From Azorhizobium caulinodans ORS 571 (GTDB taxonomy: Bacteria > Pseudomonadota > Alphaproteobacteria > Rhizobiales > Xanthobacteraceae), in contig NC_009937.1 of the NCBI RefSeq assembly GCF_000010525.1, positions 248,001 to 312,000 on the forward strand: 64,000 nucleotides of DNA. The letters run 5' to 3'. Of this stretch, positions 9,064-17,161 are shown piece by piece. Under the pieces are notes generated by a model. It saw nothing but the letters and a program-made list of their open reading frames with translations. It had not been told where the DNA came from and ran no database searches. A program made the position numbers and the translations under genes. The first letter of the stretch is position 1; each line of letters begins with the position of its first letter.

Positions 9064-9930
9064 ATGTCGATCGAGCTTGGCCGCGCGCAGGATCCGGCGC
9101 TCCAGAAGATCATCACGGACGCTTTCGAGGCGCGGGCCGAGATCGGCTTCTCCACCGCCGGCCAGATCCGCGAGGCGGTGAACGAGGCGCTGGCGCTGCT
9201 CGATTCCGGCGCCGCCCGCGTGGCCGAGCCCGCCGCTGATGGCTCCTGGCAGGTGAACCAGTGGCTGAAGAAGGCGGTGCTGCTCTCCTTCCGCCTCAAT
9301 GACATGGACCTCATCCCCGGCGGCCCCGGCGGGGCGGCCTGGTGGGACAAGGTGCCCTCCAAGTTCGCCAAGTGGGGCGCCTCGGAATTCCGCGCCGCCG
9401 GCTTCCGCGCCGTGCCCGGCGCCATCGTGCGCCAGTCCGCCTACATCGCGCCCAACGTGGTGCTGATGCCCTCCTTCGTGAACCTCGGCGCCCATGTGGG
9501 CGAGGGCACCATGGTGGACACCTGGGCGACGGTGGGCTCCTGCGCGCAGATCGGCAAGCGGGTGCATCTGTCCGGCGGCGTCGGCATCGGCGGCGTGCTG
9601 GAGCCCCTCCAGGCCGGCCCGGTCATCATCGAGGACGACTGCTTCATCGGCGCCCGCTCCGAGGTGGTCGAGGGCGTGGTGGTGCGCAAGGGCTCCGTGC
9701 TCTCCATGGGCGTCTTCATCTCCGCCTCCACCAAGATCATCGACCGCACCACGGGCGAGGTCTTCATCGGCGAGGTGCCGGCCTATTCCGTGGTGGTGCC
9801 CGGCTCGATGCCCGGCAAGCCCCTGCCGGACGGCACGCCCGGCCCCTCGCTGTATTGCGCCGTGATCGTGAAGCGCGTGGACGAGAAGACCCGCGCCAAG
9901 ACCTCCATCAACGACCTGCTGCGCGACTGA
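9064..9930 (+). CDS. dapD: 2,3,4,5-tetrahydropyridine-2,6-dicarboxylate N-succinyltransferase
   Basis: A 288-residue enzyme of the succinylase branch of lysine and meso-diaminopimelate synthesis. The C-terminal half is a left-handed beta-helix built from hexapeptide repeats ([52 protein letters not shown]). The N-terminal helical domain includes the NDMDLIPGG segment. AAGGGGA lies just upstream of ATG 9064. A long G+C-rich hairpin follows the stop codon. No other dap gene is in the window. Confidence 0.96.
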   Translation: MSIELGRAQDPALQKIITDAFEARAEIGFSTAGQIREAVNEALALLDSGAARVAEPAADGSWQVNQWLKKAVLLSFRLNDMDLIPGGPGGAAWWDKVPSKFAKWGASEFRAAGFRAVPGAIVRQSAYIAPNVVLMPSFVNLGAHVGEGTMVDTWATVGSCAQIGKRVHLSGGVGIGGVLEPLQAGPVIIEDDCFIGARSEVVEGVVVRKGSVLSMGVFISASTKIIDRTTGEVFIGEVPAYSVVVPGSMPGKPLPDGTPGPSLYCAVIVKRVDEKTRAKTSINDLLRD

Positions 9931-9940
9931 GCGCGTGTTT

Positions 9941-9971
9941 CGCCAGCCGGCCCCCAGTGGGCCGGCTGGCG
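9941..9971 (+). terminator. Terminator-like hairpin after dapD
   Basis: Perfect 13-base arms at 9941-9953 and 9959-9971 flank a 5-base loop, 10 bases after the dapD stop. The stem is very strong but no T-tract follows, so it may act as a 3' stabiliser or a weak terminator. Confidence 0.6.
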
Positions 9972-10232
9972 CTCTGCCCCGGCCGACGCCGTCCGCCCCG
10001 GCCGGTGCGGCGGGCGAAAGGCGCATCTTTCGCGAGCCTTGCAGCCAGTTGGGGGCCGGCATCATTTGCCAGTGGAAAGCGGCTTGCATGCGCGATCCGA
10101 GCCGCTATATTCCGCCACCTCGACAGCGGGCGGCGCACCAACCGGCGCCATCGGACAACGTCCGAATTCCCGCCTCGGGTCTGGCCGGCAGTCCCATGCC
10201 CTCCAGGAGTTCCGCACCCCTCCGGGTGTTGC
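9972..10232 (+). promoter_or_regulatory. Leader of tRNA-Ser with candidate promoter
   Basis: TTGCAT at 10084-10089 and TATATT at 10106-10111, spaced by 16 bases, form a reasonable sigma-70 promoter about 120 bases ahead of the tRNA. The rest of the stretch between dapD and the tRNA shows no supported gene. Confidence 0.4.
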
Positions 10233-10322
10233 GGAGAGGTGGCCGAGTGGTTGAAGGCGCACGCCTGGAACGCGTGTATACGGGAAACCGTATCGAGGGT
10301 TCGAATCCCTCTCTCTCCGCCA
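10233..10322 (+). tRNA. tRNA-Ser (anticodon GGA)
   Basis: A class II tRNA with a long variable arm. The acceptor GGAGAGG pairs with TCTCTCC, the D arm has GGCCGAGTGG, and the anticodon loop reads CTGGAAC (GGA, decoding UCC/UCU). The variable arm TATACGGGAAACCGTAT is followed by the T arm GAGGGTTCGAATCCCTC, discriminator G and an encoded CCA. An insertion sequence begins 85 bases downstream. Confidence 0.95.
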
Positions 10323-10472
10323 GCTCTCTTTTTCACCCCATATCACAAAGCCTCAGAAGCCTTGCCAGCGCTCGATTTGCGCGCAATATCGGCTTCAGGG
10401 CGTCTCATGGCCTGCCCCCTGAAAAGTGGTCCTCCGTGAAGTAGGCTTTTTGAGCCTTTGGAGGATGGCGCG

Positions 10473-10750
10473 ATGGCGCAGAAGAAGCACAAGCCGGAAG
10501 AGATCGTCGCGAAGCTTCGGCAGGTCGACGTTTTGGTGTCGCAGGCGCGGCCGGTTGCGGAGGCGATCCGGGCCATCGGGGTGACGGCGTTCACCTATTA
10601 TCGCTGGCGCAAGGAGTTCGGCGGGCTGAGAGCGACCAGGTGAAGCGGCTGAAGGATCTGGAGAAGGAGAACGAACGGCTGCGCAAGGCGGTTTCGGACC
10701 TGACGCTGGAGAAGCTGATCCTGAAGGAAGCCGCGTCGGGAAACTTCTAA
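10473..10750 (+). pseudogene. IS3-family transposase OrfA, frameshifted
   Basis: OrfA supplies the N-terminal helix-turn-helix and leucine-zipper part of the transposase. The frame opened at ATG 10473 gives a good OrfA start (KPEEIVAKLRQVDVLVSQ, then TYYRWRKEFGGL) but stops at 10643 after 56 residues. Homologues continue as SDQVKRLKDLEKENERLRKAV, which is present here in another frame from 10631 to the TAA at 10750. One base appears to be missing near 10629. The product would lack the coiled coil and could not fuse to OrfB by programmed frameshifting, so the copy is probably inactive. A sequencing error is the alternative. Confidence 0.75.
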
Positions 10751-10785
10751 GCCCCGCCCGTCGCCGTCGCTGCATCGCGCACGTC

Positions 10786-11619
10786 GTGGCCAAGCTCGGC
10801 GTATCGGAGCGGCTCGCGTGCCGGGTTCTGGGGCAGCATCGATCCACGCAACGCAAGGTTCCAGTGGGCCGTGCCGATGAGGCGGGCCTGACCGCGGACA
10901 TCATCGAACTGGCCACCCGATACGGTCGCTATGGCTATCGGCGGATCACGGCATTGCTGCAGGCGTCCGGCTGGGTGGTGAACGTGAAGCGGGTCGAGCG
11001 GATCTGGCGGCGGGAGGGGCTCAAAGTGCCAAGCAAGCAACCGAAGAAGGGGCGCCTGTGGTTCAACGGCGGGTCCTGCCTGCGGCTGCGGCCGGAGCAT
11101 CCCAACCATGTGTGGTCCTATGACTTCGTCGAGGATCGCACCCACAACGGGCGGAAGTTCCGCATGCTGAACGTGATCGACGAGTTCACACGGGAGTGCC
11201 TGGCCATCCGCATTGACCGCAAGCTGAACTCGACCGCGGTCATCGACGTGCTGACGGACCTGTTCGTGCTGCGGGGCGTGCCCAGCCATATCCGTTCCGA
11301 CAATGGCCCGGAGTTCATCGCCAAGGCGGTGCGGGACTGGATCACGGCCGTCGGGGCCAGGACGGCCTTCATCGCGCCCGGCTCGCCGTGGGAGAATGGC
11401 TATTGCGAGAGCTTCAACTCCAAGCTCCGGGATGAACTGCTCGACGGTGAGATCTTCTACAGCCTGGCCGAGGCGAGGATCGTCATCGAGGACTGGCGCC
11501 GGCACTACAACACCGAGCGGCCACACTCCGCGCTCGGCTACAAGCCTCCGGCACCGGCCGTTATCGTGCCGCAGGTGCCGCCAACATCAAATGCGCCCAA
11601 CAGGCCCACAATGCATTAG
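10786..11619 (+). CDS. IS3-family transposase OrfB, DDE integrase domain
   Basis: A 277-residue frame from GTG 10786, covering most of the catalytic part of the transposase. It has the HTH_21 region (RYGRYGYRRITALL) and the rve integrase core. The DDE triad is Asp113 (SYDFVED), Asp172 (SDNGPEF) and Glu208 (ENGYCESF), with 35 residues between the last two as in IS3 elements. The C-terminal YNTERPHSALGY motif is intact. In active elements this frame is entered by -1 frameshifting from OrfA; the open frame extends upstream through the OrfA stop as expected. OrfB itself shows no damage. Confidence 0.9.
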   Translation: MAKLGVSERLACRVLGQHRSTQRKVPVGRADEAGLTADIIELATRYGRYGYRRITALLQASGWVVNVKRVERIWRREGLKVPSKQPKKGRLWFNGGSCLRLRPEHPNHVWSYDFVEDRTHNGRKFRMLNVIDEFTRECLAIRIDRKLNSTAVIDVLTDLFVLRGVPSHIRSDNGPEFIAKAVRDWITAVGARTAFIAPGSPWENGYCESFNSKLRDELLDGEIFYSLAEARIVIEDWRRHYNTERPHSALGYKPPAPAVIVPQVPPTSNAPNRPTMH

Positions 11620-11653
11620 ACACAAGCCGGACCACTCAATAGGGGCAGGTCAG

Positions 11654-12145
11654 GAGCCGATCCCGGCGGGCCAGCCCGCCAGCGGCATCACGCTCGGGGC
11701 CCGCCGCTGGTGCCGGGGCCTCACCTGGTCGGACATCTCCGACACCATGACCGTCGTGAAGGAGACGACGAAAACCGGCGCCGTCGTCGCCCATGATCTC
11801 ACGCTCTGCCCGCTGGTCATGGACGTGCTCGCCATGATCCCGGCCGCGAGGCGGGTGGGACCGATCATCATCGATGAAACGGCAGGTCGCCCCTATGCAG
11901 AACATGCCTATGCCCGCGAGTGGCGCATCATCGCCCGTGCGGCAGGCATTCCGGACAAGGTGTGGAACATGGATGCGCGAGCCGGCGGCATCTCCGAAGC
12001 CGATGACGCTGGCGTAGATCTCGACGCCATCCGTTCAGCGGCGGGCCACTCCCAGGCCTCGACGACTTCCCGTTACGTGCGGGGGACGATTGGGAAAAGC
12101 CGCATGGTCGCGCAAGCCCGCGCGGCGCACAGGAACAAGTCGTAA
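11654..12145 (+). pseudogene. Tyrosine-type integrase, 3' remnant cut by the IS
   Basis: The 163 codons after the IS right end encode the C-terminal catalytic part of a site-specific integrase: EPIPAGQP, GLTWSDIS, KETTKTGAVVAHDL, GPIIIDETAGRPYAEHAYAREWR, then GHSQASTTSRYVRG with the probable Tyr nucleophile. The usual HxxR box is replaced by MDARAGGISEADDAG, as in some decayed or divergent members. No start codon or N-terminal half remains, and the missing part is not on the other side of the IS. The remnant ends 84 bases from the 3' end of tRNA-Gly, the normal position of an integrase beside its tRNA attachment site. Confidence 0.8.
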
Positions 12146-12200
12146 ACGGAAGTGGGGAACGCGATGGGGAACATGGGGAACGCGTAGTCCAACGGTAGGC

Positions 12201-12216
12201 CGACAAGCCTTTGTCG
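12201..12216 (-). terminator. Small hairpin downstream of tRNA-Gly
   Basis: CGACAA-N4-TTGTCG lies 14 bases beyond the 3' end of the tRNA on the minus strand. It is short and lacks a T-tract on that strand, so it is only a possible terminator or processing signal. Confidence 0.3.
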
Positions 12217-12229
12217 AAGCTCGCGAAAT

Positions 12230-12304
12230 TGGAGCGGGCGATGGGAATCGAACCCACGACATACAGCTTGGGAAGCTGTCGTTCTACCACTGAACTACGC
12301 CCGC
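12230..12304 (-). tRNA. tRNA-Gly (anticodon CCC)
   Basis: Read on the minus strand: acceptor GCGGGCG pairing with CGCCCGC, D arm AGTTCAGTGGTAGAAC, anticodon stem CAGCTTCCCAAGCTG with CCC, T arm GTGGGTTCGATTCCCAT, and an encoded CCA. Its 3' end faces the integrase remnant, so it is the probable attachment site of the lost integrative element. Confidence 0.95.
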
Positions 12305-12627
12305 AGCGGGTGGCACCATAGACGTGGCGGGGGCTCGCTCGCAAGGGCGAAGGCGGGCTGTCCCCGGCAGGATGGGAGCGGCCGGTCGCAGCGTTGGAGG
12401 CGAGGGGGGGCGGCGGCGCCACGGGTCGCGGCATCCGACGGCCAGCGCAAGACGACGGCGGAATAAGCGGCGAGCAATGGGGCGCGCGCCGGAGAGCGCG
12501 CGGTTGCTGCAGGGCAGGGGGCGATGGGCATGCGGTGGTCGCGACGGGCTCCGTCCGGGCGGCGCCCTCCTGCTTGCCCGCCGCAAGGGGGATGCGGATG
12601 CCGGACAAGCTGCGCTAAGCTCGCGCC
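12305..12627. other. Intergenic, no supported feature
   Basis: High-G+C stretch between tRNA-Gly and the aminopeptidase gene. It should hold the tRNA promoter (minus strand) and the aminopeptidase promoter, but I see no clear motif and no supported gene. Confidence 0.4.
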
Positions 12628-14496
12628 ATGTCCGATCCTGCCTTCCCTGCTTCGTCGGCCCATGCGCCGCGCTTTCACGCCCGCTTCCAGTCCTTCGAGG
12701 AGACCGCCGACGGCAGTGCCGGGCCCGGCCGGCTCGCCGCGTTGCGGGCGGAGCTCGCCCGGCGCGGCATCGGCGGCTATGTGGTGCCGCGGGCCGATGC
12801 GCACCAGAATGAATATGTGGCGCCGGGAGAGGAGCGTCTTGCCTGGCTCACGGGCTTCACCGGCTCGGCCGGCCTTCTGATCGTGCTGCCGGAGGTCGCG
12901 GCGCTTTTTGTGGATGGCCGCTACACGCTTCAGGCGGCGGCGCAGGTGGACACCGGCGCCTTCACCGTCGTGCCGCTGGCCGAAACGAGCCCGGAACGCT
13001 GGCTGGAGGCCAACCTTCCGGTGGGGCTCTCGCTCGGCTTCGATCCCTGGCGCACCACGCTCGACGGGCGCGATCGCTTCGCCCGCGCGGTGGCCAATGC
13101 GAAGGGCGTGCTGGTGAGCGTGGCGGAGGATCCCGTCGCCCGGCTGTGGACCGACCGGCCGGAACCGCCCCGCGCCCCGCTGCGGCTGCTCGATGCCGCT
13201 CTGGCGGGCGAGGAGACGCCGTCCAAGCTTGCCCGCGTACGCGAGGCGCTGGGCAAGGACCGGCTCGACGGAGCGCTCATCTCCGATCCCCATGCCACGG
13301 CGTGGCTCTTCAATGTGCGCGGCGGCGATGTGGCCCACACGCCATTGCCGCTCGCCTGGTCTCTTGTGCCGGCGGAGGGGCGGCCGCAGCTCTTCCTCTC
13401 CCCCGCCAAGCTCTCCCATGAGGTCCGCGCGGTCCTGTCGGACGTGGCGGATGTGCGCCATGAGGACGATCTGGAGGCAGCGCTCACCGATTTCGCCGCC
13501 GGCCGCACCGTGCGGCTCGATCAGGCGACGGCACCCGTCCATCTCGCCGAGGTGGTGGAGCGGGCGGGCGGCAAGGTGGCGAAGGGCGCAGATCCGGTCT
13601 CGGCCCTGAAGGCGCGCAAGAATGCGGCCGAGATCGCCGGCATGCGGGCTGCCCATCTGCGCGACGGCGTGGCGCTGACGCGCTTCCTCCACTGGTTCGA
13701 TGGCGCGGCGGCGTCCGGCACGCTCACCGAGATCGACGCCGTGGAGGCGCTGGAGACCTTCCGGCGCGAGACCGGCCAGCTCACAGACGTGTCCTTCCCC
13801 ACCATTTCCGGGGCGGGGCCGAACGGCGCCATCGTTCATTACCGCGTCACACGCGCCACCAACCGGACGCTCCAGCCCGGCGAGCTCTTCCTGCTCGATT
13901 CCGGCGCGCAATATCCCGACGGCACGACGGATGTGACGCGCACGCTGGCGGTGGGCACGCCGACGGCGGACATGCGCGCGCATTTCACGCTGGTGCTGAA
14001 GGGGCATATCGCCCTCTCCCGCGCCATTTTCCCGAAGGGCACCACGGGCGCGCAGCTCGATACGCTGGCGCGTCAGTTCCTGTGGGCGGCGGGACTCGAT
14101 TTCGAGCACGGCACCGGACACGGGGTCGGGGCGGGGCTCTCCGTGCACGAGGGGCCGGCGCGCATTTCCAAGCTCGGCCACGTGGCGCTGGAGGAGGGGA
14201 TGATCCTCTCCAACGAGCCCGGCTATTACCGCCCGGGCGCGTATGGCATCCGCATCGAGAATCTCATCCTGGTGGAGCCGCGGGCGATCGCCGGGGCGGA
14301 GAAGAGCTTCTTCGGCTTCGAGACGCTGACCCTCGCCCCCATCGACCGGCGGCTGATCGACACAGACCTCCTGACAGCCGAGGAGATCGCCTGGATGGAT
14401 GCCTATCACGCCCGTGTGGCGCGGGAGGTGGGGCCGGCGCTCGATGGCGACGAACAGGCCTGGCTTGCGGCCGCTACCGCTCCGCTCAAGTCTTGA
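12628..14496 (+). CDS. Xaa-Pro aminopeptidase (aminopeptidase P family, M24B)
   Basis: A 622-residue metallopeptidase that removes an N-terminal residue preceding proline. It has the three-domain architecture of the eukaryote-like aminopeptidase P1: two creatinase-type N-terminal domains (about residues 35-170 and 190-340) and a pita-bread catalytic domain. The dinuclear metal ligands are visible as Asp424, Asp435, His498 (GTGHGVG), Glu530 (SNEPGYY) and Glu544 (RIENL). No signal peptide is evident, so it should be cytosolic. It is monocistronic by spacing. Confidence 0.94.
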   Translation: MSDPAFPASSAHAPRFHARFQSFEETADGSAGPGRLAALRAELARRGIGGYVVPRADAHQNEYVAPGEERLAWLTGFTGSAGLLIVLPEVAALFVDGRYTLQAAAQVDTGAFTVVPLAETSPERWLEANLPVGLSLGFDPWRTTLDGRDRFARAVANAKGVLVSVAEDPVARLWTDRPEPPRAPLRLLDAALAGEETPSKLARVREALGKDRLDGALISDPHATAWLFNVRGGDVAHTPLPLAWSLVPAEGRPQLFLSPAKLSHEVRAVLSDVADVRHEDDLEAALTDFAAGRTVRLDQATAPVHLAEVVERAGGKVAKGADPVSALKARKNAAEIAGMRAAHLRDGVALTRFLHWFDGAAASGTLTEIDAVEALETFRRETGQLTDVSFPTISGAGPNGAIVHYRVTRATNRTLQPGELFLLDSGAQYPDGTTDVTRTLAVGTPTADMRAHFTLVLKGHIALSRAIFPKGTTGAQLDTLARQFLWAAGLDFEHGTGHGVGAGLSVHEGPARISKLGHVALEEGMILSNEPGYYRPGAYGIRIENLILVEPRAIAGAEKSFFGFETLTLAPIDRRLIDTDLLTAEEIAWMDAYHARVAREVGPALDGDEQAWLAAATAPLKS

Positions 14497-14603
14497 TGTG
14501 ACGTCTTTGCCGCCTGGCTTCGCGATGGCCGGGCGGTCGCACTGCGGAACCTTTGCCGCAGCCCTGCGTTTGGGAAGCAGAGGCGACAGAGGGACGAGAC
14601 GTC

Positions 14604-14756
14604 ATGTCAACTATTCTGATCATCATCTTGGTGCTTATTCTGGTCGGCGCCCTTCCGACTTGGGGATACAGCAGCAGCTGGGGTTATGGGCCCGGCGGCA
14701 TCGTCGGCGTCCTGCTGATCGTGGTGATCGTTCTGGCTTTGACAGGCCGCATATGA
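14604..14756 (+). CDS. DUF3309 family small membrane protein
   Basis: A 50-residue protein made of two hydrophobic helices (ILIIILVLILVGAL and GIVGVLLIVVIVLALTG) around a PTWGYSSSWGYGPGG turn, the signature of the DUF3309 family. The function is unknown; members are common in alphaproteobacteria and often stress-linked. The ATG at 14604 is preferred over the longer in-frame form from 14553, which adds an unrelated hydrophilic leader. A palindromic repeat and a strong terminator follow. Confidence 0.85.
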   Translation: MSTILIIILVLILVGALPTWGYSSSWGYGPGGIVGVLLIVVIVLALTGRI

Positions 14757-14770
14757 TCCCTGGCGCCTGG

Positions 14771-14813
14771 AGCGCGAACCGAGGGGATTGGATCAATCCG
14801 CTCGGTGGGCGCT
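14771..14813. repeat. Dispersed palindromic repeat, copy 1
   Basis: Arms 14778-14790 and 14794-14806 (13 bases, one mismatch) plus outer arms AGCGC/GCGCT form a long hairpin with core GGATTG-GAT-CAATCC. A second copy with the same core is at 17022-17068. Confidence 0.6.
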
Positions 14814-14837
14814 GACGGGAAGCGGGATGTGTCATCG

Positions 14838-14867
14838 GGCCGGGGAGCGCCGCTCCCCGGCCTTTTT
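14838..14867 (+). terminator. Rho-independent terminator
   Basis: Perfect 11-base arms 14838-14848 and 14852-14862 around a 3-base loop, followed by TTTTT at 14863-14867. It would end transcription from the DUF3309 gene. Confidence 0.85.
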
Positions 14868-15211
14868 CGTGTGCGGATGGGACCGCCATGCGGCTGGGCC
14901 TCACATCCGCCGCATCCGCCGGTCGCACTTGGGGCAGGCCGAGGTTGTGGCGCCCGTCCCGCGGCCGGATAAGCTTGACGGATGTGGAGATAACGCACGT
15001 GCAGGAGACAGGATGGCCGGAGGACGTTCACTGCCCCCGTCTTCCACGCCTGCGCGGCGGCCGGCGTGGCGCCGCCCCCTTGCGCCCCGGCGCGTGCTGG
15101 CCGAAAAGAGGGCTATGACCATACGTCAGTTGTCCATAGCGTCCGTGCGTCTGCCGGGTCCGCGTTCCAGCGGGCGCGGACGGGCGCGCGCGTTCGGCCT
15201 GCGGCGCTGAC
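14868..15211. other. Intergenic, no supported gene
   Basis: High-G+C stretch ahead of the membrane TPR gene. No frame with a credible start and family match was found. It must carry the promoter of the TPR gene, but no clear -35/-10 pair stands out. Confidence 0.35.
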
Positions 15212-17023
15212 ATGGACGCGATCCTCGATACACCCCCGCCGGGGGAAGAGGACGGCGAAGCCGCCCGCGTGCGCGCCGCGCTTGCACGGGTGCTCGCCTC
15301 GGATGAGTTCTCGTCCTCGCCCCGCCTCGCGGACTTCCTGCGCTTTGTGGTGGAGGCCAAGCTCGGCGGGCGGGCGGAGGAGATCAAGGGCTATACCATC
15401 GCCGTCGAGGCGCTCGGGCGGCCGGCTTCCTTCGATCCGCAGAGCGATCCCATCGTGCGGGTGGAGGCCACCCGCCTGCGCCGCGCGCTGGAGCGGCACT
15501 ATTCCGGCGCGGGTGTGGATGACGAGATGGAGATCGTCATCCCCAAGGGCAGCTATGTGCCGCATTTCCGGCCGCGCGGTGCCGCCGCCGAGGTGCTGCC
15601 CGAAGAGACGCAGCGTCCGACCGGCGAGGACGCCATCCCCGTCGTCGCGCCGCAGGTCGCCGGAAGCGGCCTGCGGCGTTGGGGCGTTCCGGCGGTGGTG
15701 CTGGTCTTCCTCGTGATGCTGGGCACGCTGGGCGTGCGTGCCGTCTCGGGCGCCTGGCCGTTCGCGAGCCTGTTCGCGCAGGCGGAAGGGCCGCGTGATC
15801 TTGCCGACCGGCTCGGCATGCCGATCATCGACGTGCGCCCCTTCGAGACGGTGGGCAGCCGTGCGCCCACGCAGGCCGAGACCCACGCCATCGAGGCCCG
15901 CCTGCGGGATGCGTTCGCCCGCTTCGATTTCGTGGATGTGATGGAGCCGGGGCAGGAGGCCTCGGTGCGGGAATGCCGCGATCCGCCGCCGCGCTCAGTG
16001 TTCGCCTTGTCTGGGCTCGCAGAGGGCCGGGAGGACGGCACCTTCTCCTTGCTGGTGCGCCTGTCGGACCGGTGCGAGGGCACGATCGTCTGGTCCGCCG
16101 ATTTCGAGGGCCTGCGCCGGGGTTCCGACATGCCGGCCACCGAGCAGCGGGTGGTGCGCGACATCGCCGTCGCGCTCATGCAGTCCTATGGCGTGCTGCC
16201 GACGCGGGCGCGGTCGCAGGCGCGGGCGGATGCCAGTCCCTCAGGCTTCGGCTGCATCGCGCAGGTCTATTCCCTGTCGCGCGGCTCGGAGGCGGAAACC
16301 CCGCAAGGGGTGCGCGAGTGTCTCGCCCGCGAGGCGCGGCAGCATACCGGCTTCGGGCTCGCCCACGCGGTGACGGCACAGATCGCGCTGGACGAGATCC
16401 GGCGCAATCCCGCCGCGCCCGCAGATCCGGACATGCTGGCGCAGATGCTGCGCAATGCGGAGCTCGCCGCCGATCTCGCCCCCACCAGCGCCTATGCCTC
16501 CAAGGTCCTGGCCAAGGTGGACTATATGCGCGGCGAGCGGGATGCCGCGCTGGCGGCGGCCGAACGGGCGCTGGCGCTCAATCCGCTCGACTATGACGTG
16601 GCGGCGGACGTGGGCATGGTGCGTATCGGCCTCGGCCAGCCCGAGCAGGGCGAGGCGCTGCTGAATTTCGCCCGCGCCCATGGCGCGCTGCGCACCCCCA
16701 TGCAGGACGCCTTCATCGCCATCTCCGCCTTCCTGCGGGAGGACGCCCATGCGGCGGCCGGCGTGCTCGCCCCACTGCAACTGCATCCCTCGCCGCAGAC
16801 GCGCATCGGCCTCGCGCTGGCGCTGAAGGCGCTGGGGCGGACCGAGCAGGAGCACGAGGTGGTGATGGCCCTGGTGCGGGAGACGCCGGACGGAGCCGCC
16901 GGCGTGCGCCGGGTGGTCCACACCATGCTGCCCTATGCGGACACGGCCGAGCCGGTGCTCTCCGAGCTGGAGCAGGCGGGCCTCGGCCCGCGGGCGGTCT
17001 CGGCCGGCTCCACGCGGGGCTAG
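15212..17023 (+). CDS. Membrane-anchored TPR protein with N-terminal winged-helix-like domain
   Basis: A 603-residue protein. Residues ~15-125 (LADFLRFVVEAKLGGRAEEI, KGYTIAVEALGR, SDPIVRVEATRLRRALERHY) match the N-terminal module often found before adenylate-cyclase-like or TPR regulators and thought to resemble a winged helix. One transmembrane helix follows near residues 158-178. The C-terminal part has a predicted alpha/beta segment and then TPR-like repeats (AELAADLAPTSAYASKVLAKVDY, AAERALALNPLDYDVAADVGMV). A cytoplasmic DNA-binding or signalling head with a periplasmic TPR tail is plausible; the function is unknown. It is monocistronic and ends in a palindromic repeat. Confidence 0.75.
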   Translation: MDAILDTPPPGEEDGEAARVRAALARVLASDEFSSSPRLADFLRFVVEAKLGGRAEEIKGYTIAVEALGRPASFDPQSDPIVRVEATRLRRALERHYSGAGVDDEMEIVIPKGSYVPHFRPRGAAAEVLPEETQRPTGEDAIPVVAPQVAGSGLRRWGVPAVVLVFLVMLGTLGVRAVSGAWPFASLFAQAEGPRDLADRLGMPIIDVRPFETVGSRAPTQAETHAIEARLRDAFARFDFVDVMEPGQEASVRECRDPPPRSVFALSGLAEGREDGTFSLLVRLSDRCEGTIVWSADFEGLRRGSDMPATEQRVVRDIAVALMQSYGVLPTRARSQARADASPSGFGCIAQVYSLSRGSEAETPQGVRECLAREARQHTGFGLAHAVTAQIALDEIRRNPAAPADPDMLAQMLRNAELAADLAPTSAYASKVLAKVDYMRGERDAALAAAERALALNPLDYDVAADVGMVRIGLGQPEQGEALLNFARAHGALRTPMQDAFIAISAFLREDAHAAAGVLAPLQLHPSPQTRIGLALALKALGRTEQEHEVVMALVRETPDGAAGVRRVVHTMLPYADTAEPVLSELEQAGLGPRAVSAGSTRG

Positions 17024-17068
17024 GGCGCGATCCGAGCGGATTGGTCAATCCGCTTGGTGAATCGCCCT
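17022..17068. repeat. Dispersed palindromic repeat, copy 2
   Basis: Core AGCGGATT-GGTC-AATCCGCT with outer arms AGGGCG and CGCCCT spans 47 bases. It lies between the convergent TPR and hslU genes and shares its core with the copy at 14771-14813. It may also serve as a terminator for the TPR gene. Confidence 0.6.
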
Positions 17069-17161
17069 CTAACCTCAAGAAAGAGCAAGAAAGAGAACGC
17101 GTGCTCTGAGCGGCGCGCCGCGACCTGCCCGAAGGCGAGGCGGAGACGCGCCGCCCGTGGC

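Larger units (their letters stand above)
10408..11652 (+). mobile_element. IS3-family insertion sequence (IS407-like), complete
   Basis: A 1,245-base element with imperfect terminal inverted repeats of about 25 bases. The left end (10408-10432) begins TGGCCTGCCCC and ends AGTGGTCC. The right end, complemented (11629-11652), begins TGACCTGCCCC and ends AGTGGTCC. Inside are the two overlapping transposase frames typical of IS3 elements. The 4-base sequences outside the ends (CTCA and GGAG) are not a direct repeat, so the flanks appear to have been rearranged after insertion. It truncates an integrase gene on its right side. Confidence 0.9.

Noticed and set aside
10404..11656. Target-site duplication around the IS
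   Set aside because: Flanking bases CTCA and GGAG do not match as a direct repeat.
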